Source: Hyaloperonospora brassicae (taxonomy: Eukaryota > Oomycota > Peronosporomycetes > Peronosporales > Peronosporaceae). Taken from it: a stretch of 64,000 bases of DNA. The DNA lies in contig CANTFL010001312.1 in assembly GCA_947650285.1 (NCBI GenBank), positions 186,001-250,000 on the forward strand, read 5' to 3'. Numbering within the stretch: the stretch's first letter is position 1; the number at the start of each line of letters is the position of its first letter. Below are positions 58,501 through 64,000 of this stretch, piece by piece. The notes under the pieces were generated by a model. It searched no databases and was not told the origin of the DNA. It saw nothing but the letters and a program-made list of their open reading frames with translations. The position numbers and the translations under genes were made by a program.

Positions 58501-61500
58501 CTTGCGAAATGCACGTACTAACATCCTATCTTACCGTACTACTCGGAGCATATTATAGACACGCTTCTCCCTATGCATGTCCATAACATACCCTTCGCAT
58601 CACCTAATCTTCACATACAATGGCTTAATGTTCAAAACTTTATAATTCGGTTCAGCTTATTAAATAAGATTATGAGGTTGGTAGCAATGATAGAACGATA
58701 ATGCATTCCGTTCGCCGGTCACGAAAATCCGTATGAGGTCTATTGTGGCAAATATATACCGCACGGGGAGTAAATGGACTCTATCAATATAGTAACGCCA
58801 CTAAGATATTATGCTGTCCGAGAAGTAGGTAATTTGGCGATTGAACCAATTATCAAACAAGCATTACGTGCGTACTAGATATATTCATCTTTTGATTGGG
58901 TATATTTGGGTTTTCATGGCATTTACTAGCGGTTTGCTTGCCGGTACATATATGTATCGATGATAGACTATATATTCTGCTTGGTTAGCCGTTGTTACGG
59001 TATATTTGATCATTTCACATATAAACTTTGGTGTGTGTAAGAATCGGTTTAATACAATTATGCAAAACCGCAAGTACCAGACCTATATTATATATATAGA
59101 CAATATTCGTGCTACAGAGCGCGCTTAAAATCCGGCATTTGTGGAAGCTATCAGCGAAAAAAAACCCATGTACGTATAAAATCTTTAACGCTTCATACAA
59201 CATACGATATTCCATGTACTTCGTTACGGTAGTAAACAGATCAGACCTTTATAAGTCGCCGTATTTTGCGCTACATATATTGTTAGGCATTGATTCGGAT
59301 AGTACGAATACGCTATCAACATTTTCTTGTAGTGAACTATTACATTTGCTATAATTGAGCCGTCATATGTGATAAAAAGACGGCTCATTCGGGTGTCGAA
59401 GGAGCCATAAAATGGTATACAAAAGGCCATCATTATGAATTTATTTTATCGATCTAAACATTATTATCATCTGAATTTTGAAGACATGAAAAAAAGTTTT
59501 ACGTTGTGTCAACAAATATTTAAATTACGATTTTACTAGTTGATAGGCCGTGATATATCTGTCAGCGTATTAAACATAATTATATCCTTCATCAATATCA
59601 AGTCAATTGTGTTTGTTTTCGCAAAAGCTCTCACACACACGAAAGACGAGTCGTGTAAAGATAAATTCGTGTACTCTTATATACACATCGACGTATTAGC
59701 AAATATCAATAGATCTACATCACTTATTCATCACTCCCATGCAAGTATTAAAACTTTATATATTTAACAAGCTCACATTCGTTACACTCTGAAATCATGT
59801 TTTTAAAGGCACAATCTCAATATTTCACAGGCTATTACGAAGGAGTAACAATCTTTGCGCTTAGACCTATTAGTAGATTTACTTGCCGTGGCAAAAATGT
59901 TATACTACGAATCTTAACTACCAGATAATATATCAGCAGATCGAACTTATTAATATTACCAAATTTTTAAATTTGACGTGGCCGAGTGTATTGCACACGA
60001 TAAATAAACAACTTTTTGTCAAAAAATTGGGATAAGTTTGAAATAGCATAAAAGCTGAGGTTGTGACCGTGTCGGTTTTTCTATTCCGGAACGAAGATCG
60101 TTATTTTTTGCTTAACCGCATTGAAAGCTCGAAGTTAAATTCAGACAATTAATATTAAGTTCTGGTACCTACTTCGTTCTATACAGAAATGTGTACAGCA
60201 AAATAAGTTCTGGATGGGGCAAAAGTATAACTCATATTAACACAAAACATCAACGGTACGTAATATATATCCAAATTACAGCAATCGGTTAATCTTACAA
60301 AAGTTTAGAGCTGAAGGAAGGGTGGTGGAACAACTATTGTACTTAAAATCTATGCGTTTTTAACAAATTAGGCGTACAACAATCCATCATTCATAGTTAG
60401 GTGAAGTCGAATTTGTGGATAACGTCAAACCATAAAAATTATTACACAATCAAGCTCGGATCGACTATAATTTCAAGCTATTTGAGCTTTTAAAGTAAAC
60501 AATGGGACAACTTGCCTCTGAGTTGACATAGAAGAAAATTTAAGTAGTGCAATAGCAAATGGTTTGTAAAAAGTGGGAGGAGAAGAAGATGATTGAATGC
60601 GACGAGAAGGACGACTTACCTGTTTCGCCAGCATCAACCGTGACGAGAGTAGTAGTAATTAATTTCTTGTCATGTGGAGAAGAAGATGTAGCGGCTGAAT
60701 TGCAGTAGTATAAAAGTTTAGTTGAAGTAGATGGGGGAAGTGAGTGATAATAAAGCGTCTTCCCATATTTCTTATTCACCACAACCAGTATTATATAAAT
60801 ATATTTAAGTGTCGTCATAGTAAAGTGAAGACCAGTAGCAGTCACAGTCATGAACCACATTACCCGACGGATAGCGATGCAACAATCCACCAAAATAATA
60901 ATTACTTACTAAAAAATAGAATTGAAGAAGGATTAGTATAATCGCAGAAGGCTGCTAGTAAAATGTTTAGTAGAGCAAAGCATCATTGTAGTACGAACAA
61001 GCAATAGTTCTACTCTTCACGCACAGTCACATTTGTGTATCAGCAAAAGTAAGATATATCTTATTGTTCGACAACAAGCTTGTAAACTGTCTGTAGTCTT
61101 TCACCTTACTTTGCTCGAAAAAAAGGCTACCGAAATCTCTGTCAGGCCAGTACGATCGATCTACACTGTAGCCGCGAAAGAAATGACAACGATTGGACAG
61201 CACTTCATTGGTAATTGGACGTCGCTCCCTTATTAGCACGCCAGAGAGAAAATTATGGCTCTTACAAGCCTGTATAGATGTCTCTTCTTTTCTTCTCAAG
61301 AGTACTAATAACCCGCCACAGCCGTTCATTTTCCTCTGGTAAGCTAATGTTTTTTGATCACATTCTTAAATCATCATCCAACAAAGAGCAACATCGTAGC
61401 GGAGGTAGACGGCGGTAATAGTGCCGTAGTGGTGGTACGAGACGAAAAGGACAATCTTATCTATAACTATAAATGAATGACTTCACAAAATAAGCTCCGT

Positions 61501-63241
61501 TCCGGTTTACAATCCAAAGAAGGAGAAAACCACGATTTTAGCAGACGGATACTGAAAAAAATGTAGAAGTAAAAGGGAAGAAAGGCGACATACTGGAAAG
61601 AGGTAAGGTAGACACTATATTCCATGATATTAAGTATGGCCAAAATCGAGTTAAGCCTTTATATATAAGCACGGGTCATCTCGTATTCGAGCTATTCCCC
61701 TCAAAATTTAATCTCACTTGTATTTTTCGGCGTAAATTGCATTATAGACCAGCGCAGGATGCTTACGAAATCTATCAGACCGCTCCATCCTCGGCGAGAA
61801 TGCATATTAGATGTGAATTGTTATCGTGTTTTGCCAAATTTAAGTGTTCATCACCATGTAAGTCCATTCAATCTCATGAAACTTTGATAGTCAAGCTTCA
61901 AATGCTTATTAAATATTGTAAAAGGTCCATGAAATACTTCAACGTTTGTAAATATCATTCAAGTCGTCGTCAAACTTATTATTTCCAGATCGTAATCTTT
62001 TCATGCTGATAACTTTTTGCGGCTCGCAGAAGCCATGCCCACAGCCGTGATGTCGGTTTATATTTGTGACCGTGCGCTATAAGTAGGGTGTACGTGCTTC
62101 TCATATTTTAATCCATGGTATCGGATGTCAAAGTGGTGAATGTTACACATATGTCAGTTAATATTTGCCATCGCGTGTATCGGTCCTCTAAATCCGCAAA
62201 ATCTATTATTGCCTACATTTATTATATTGTAAACCACGGTTTTGATAACAACAATTAGAAATTACTTTTGCATCTTGAATCTAGCCGTCGGTCGAATCGT
62301 ATTCCGTACGGAGTTTAAAAAGACTTTTTTCAATACTTGAGTCTTTGTCCAACCATTAAAATCATATGTATTAAATTATTTAGCTTACTTTAAAGTAAAC
62401 GGTTTTATCAATCTTTCAATGAAACACATAACAATTCACATCACGAATAATGTTCGTTGCCCCAATATATCTGGTATATATTGTACCACTTATTTTTAAA
62501 CTTGCTGACACGCTCGAACTGTCATACACCACTTTTTTGCTACAAAGGGATTATCAGAGATACATGGATTTCAGAAGTAGCGCCGAGAGTGAAATACATA
62601 GTCTTGGTCATCAAATAGGTGCATCGAGCTATTTCAAGGCTAAATTAGTACAAAAAATAAATATCAACGATAGTCTAAACATTCACCATGCATATTCATT
62701 GTAAATTTCTTCTTATAAACCCTAGACAAATTCCTAACTTTAAGCTTATGAAGACAATCCCAGCATCCGTTTCTTATTGATGGTGTTGCATATTGAAATA
62801 TTTTCGTCACATTGAATGATTACCTTCAGTGATATAGAGCGACAAAATAATATCGCATATAAATAAATGTTTGACTTTACCTCTGCAATCTATAATAATC
62901 TAACTAATAATATACCACATTTTCTTGCACAGATACATTATGAGATCAAGGTGTAACATATTTTCGACACGACCGTTATACAACATCACCCATTGGATCT
63001 ACAGAAATTGGATTTTTTTAAATTTAATTCCGCATCGTTTAAGTCGGCAAAATTCGTTATCATACCAAAATATTATTTCTGAAGTGGATTTAAAACTCGT
63101 GCCGCTTGATGACATTACGCAAGCGGAATATTGTAAGAAGGATATATTTCGTAGTGATTAGTCTTAGTATATATAAACGGTGCAATAGCTCATACCTCTA
63201 CGACTTTGTCGTTGCCAAATATTTTAAGCATCCAGCGTATC
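58501..63241. other. AT-rich gene desert, part 4
   Basis: No supported gene. A purine-rich patch at 60,540-61,620 contains a 117-codon minus-strand frame (60540-60893) with protein-like but unrecognised sequence. It may be old gene or transposon debris. Confidence 0.5.
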
Positions 63242-63272
63242 ATATATATATATATATTTATATATATATATA
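63242..63272. repeat. AT microsatellite
   Basis: TA dinucleotide run of about 31 bases interrupted once by TTTA. Confidence 0.9.
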
Positions 63273-64000
63273 CATTTAAAAGGTGCAACAGCGCCTGATA
63301 ATCTAAGCAAGAATTGAAAAATTTGGTCGCTATATTTTCTACAAAATTTATTCACCTTGATAACGCGTGGTAATTTTTGATACCTTACAAATTTTAGTAG
63401 AAGAAACGAGCACTGTATCTCTAACGATATCGATTTTTAGATTGCAAATTAAAATTTCAATCGTCAAGAATCGCGTTTAACTCTAGGTTGTAGCATAATA
63501 CAGCTATGAAATCTATTTTGATATAAAGAGATGACATTCGATGAGTAATGTAGTGGTTTAATGCATCTGGTAAGTTTGCATAGTATCATGTTCATTGGCA
63601 AAGCAAACCAAAATGAAGTAAAGAATCATTGATATATATTAAATCCACTTTAATACGTGTCTTGCAATCGCGACTCACGGATAATAGAATAAAGGATCTG
63701 CCGATTAATTTAGGGGTTTTAAAACGCCGCATAACGTAAATTCGTTCAATCTAGTTTGACTAAATTAAAGGAAGGTAATACTGACGCGCTACTTCACCGA
63801 CAGGTGAAACTAAAACCGAGAAAATGATTAAAAAATATGAATAACGTTATATCGACGCTGGCATTCTTTCAAAAGCGGAAATAAAACAAAATATTATAAA
63901 GAAAATGAACTCGTCATCAACAGGCATTTATAGGTGTTGTCATGCTTGACATGGGATACTCGATCGGATATATGACAAGAGCATAAATGGTTTAACAAGC
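63273..64000. other. AT-rich end of window
   Basis: Nothing recognisable. Confidence 0.5.

Noticed and set aside
60540..60893. 117-codon minus-strand frame in the purine-rich patch
   Set aside because: Protein-like stretches but no recognisable domain, and the codon pattern follows local purine-pyrimidine skew. Left as possible debris.
63242..63272. Replication origin or AT-rich regulatory element
   Set aside because: A simple TA microsatellite explains it; no further structure around it.

Overview
The window looks like nuclear DNA of an oomycete, most likely a Peronosporales member (Phytophthora or a downy mildew). This is an inference from three things: compact intronless GC-rich genes for secreted proteins, a chromodomain Ty3/gypsy element, and remnants of the MULE, LINE, copia and pogo families that are common in such genomes. 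No rRNA, tRNA gene, CRISPR array or bacterial-type operon was seen.

Bases 1-15,379 are a mixed-composition gene island. A decayed solo LTR (155-580) and a nest of two DNA transposons (1349-3968, holding a broken Mutator-like transposase) come first. Then follow two tandem paralogous genes for large, cysteine-rich, secreted, probably GPI-anchored proteins (5258-6700 and 7796-9265). A 762-bp block inside them is 98.7 percent identical while the flanking coding sequence is strongly diverged, as expected from recent gene conversion. Further on are a small secreted cysteine-rich protein on the minus strand (11813-12094) and an acidic protein of unknown function (12919-13335). Several starts have initiator-like motifs upstream.

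Bases 15,385-23,128 are a complete Ty3/gypsy chromodomain retrotransposon: two 441-bp LTRs about 5 percent diverged, a 5-bp target duplication (GTACC), primer-binding site, polypurine tract, gag, and a pol broken by a few stops and frameshifts. Gag and pol are joined by a textbook -1 frameshift signal. The most unusual observation in the window is that the whole element, LTRs and coding sequence alike, is packed with short perfect inverted repeats. At least 18 have arms of 9 bp or more and loops of 10 nt or less, where about 0.3 would be expected by chance. The 3' part also carries a 265-codon antisense reading frame and an antisense coiled-coil frame. A related 470-bp solo LTR with its own target duplication (GAAGG) lies at 24,406-24,875 on the minus strand.

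Bases 24-33.4 kb hold heavily decayed elements: a coiled-coil ORF remnant, a LINE with traces from endonuclease to the C-terminal zinc region, and a Ty1/copia RNase H end. From about 33.5 kb to the end the sequence is AT-rich and gene-free. It contains a decayed pogo/Tigger-type transposase (51.4-52.4 kb), a probable tRNA-derived SINE, and several short tandem and inverted repeats. It reads as old, mutationally decayed heterochromatin.
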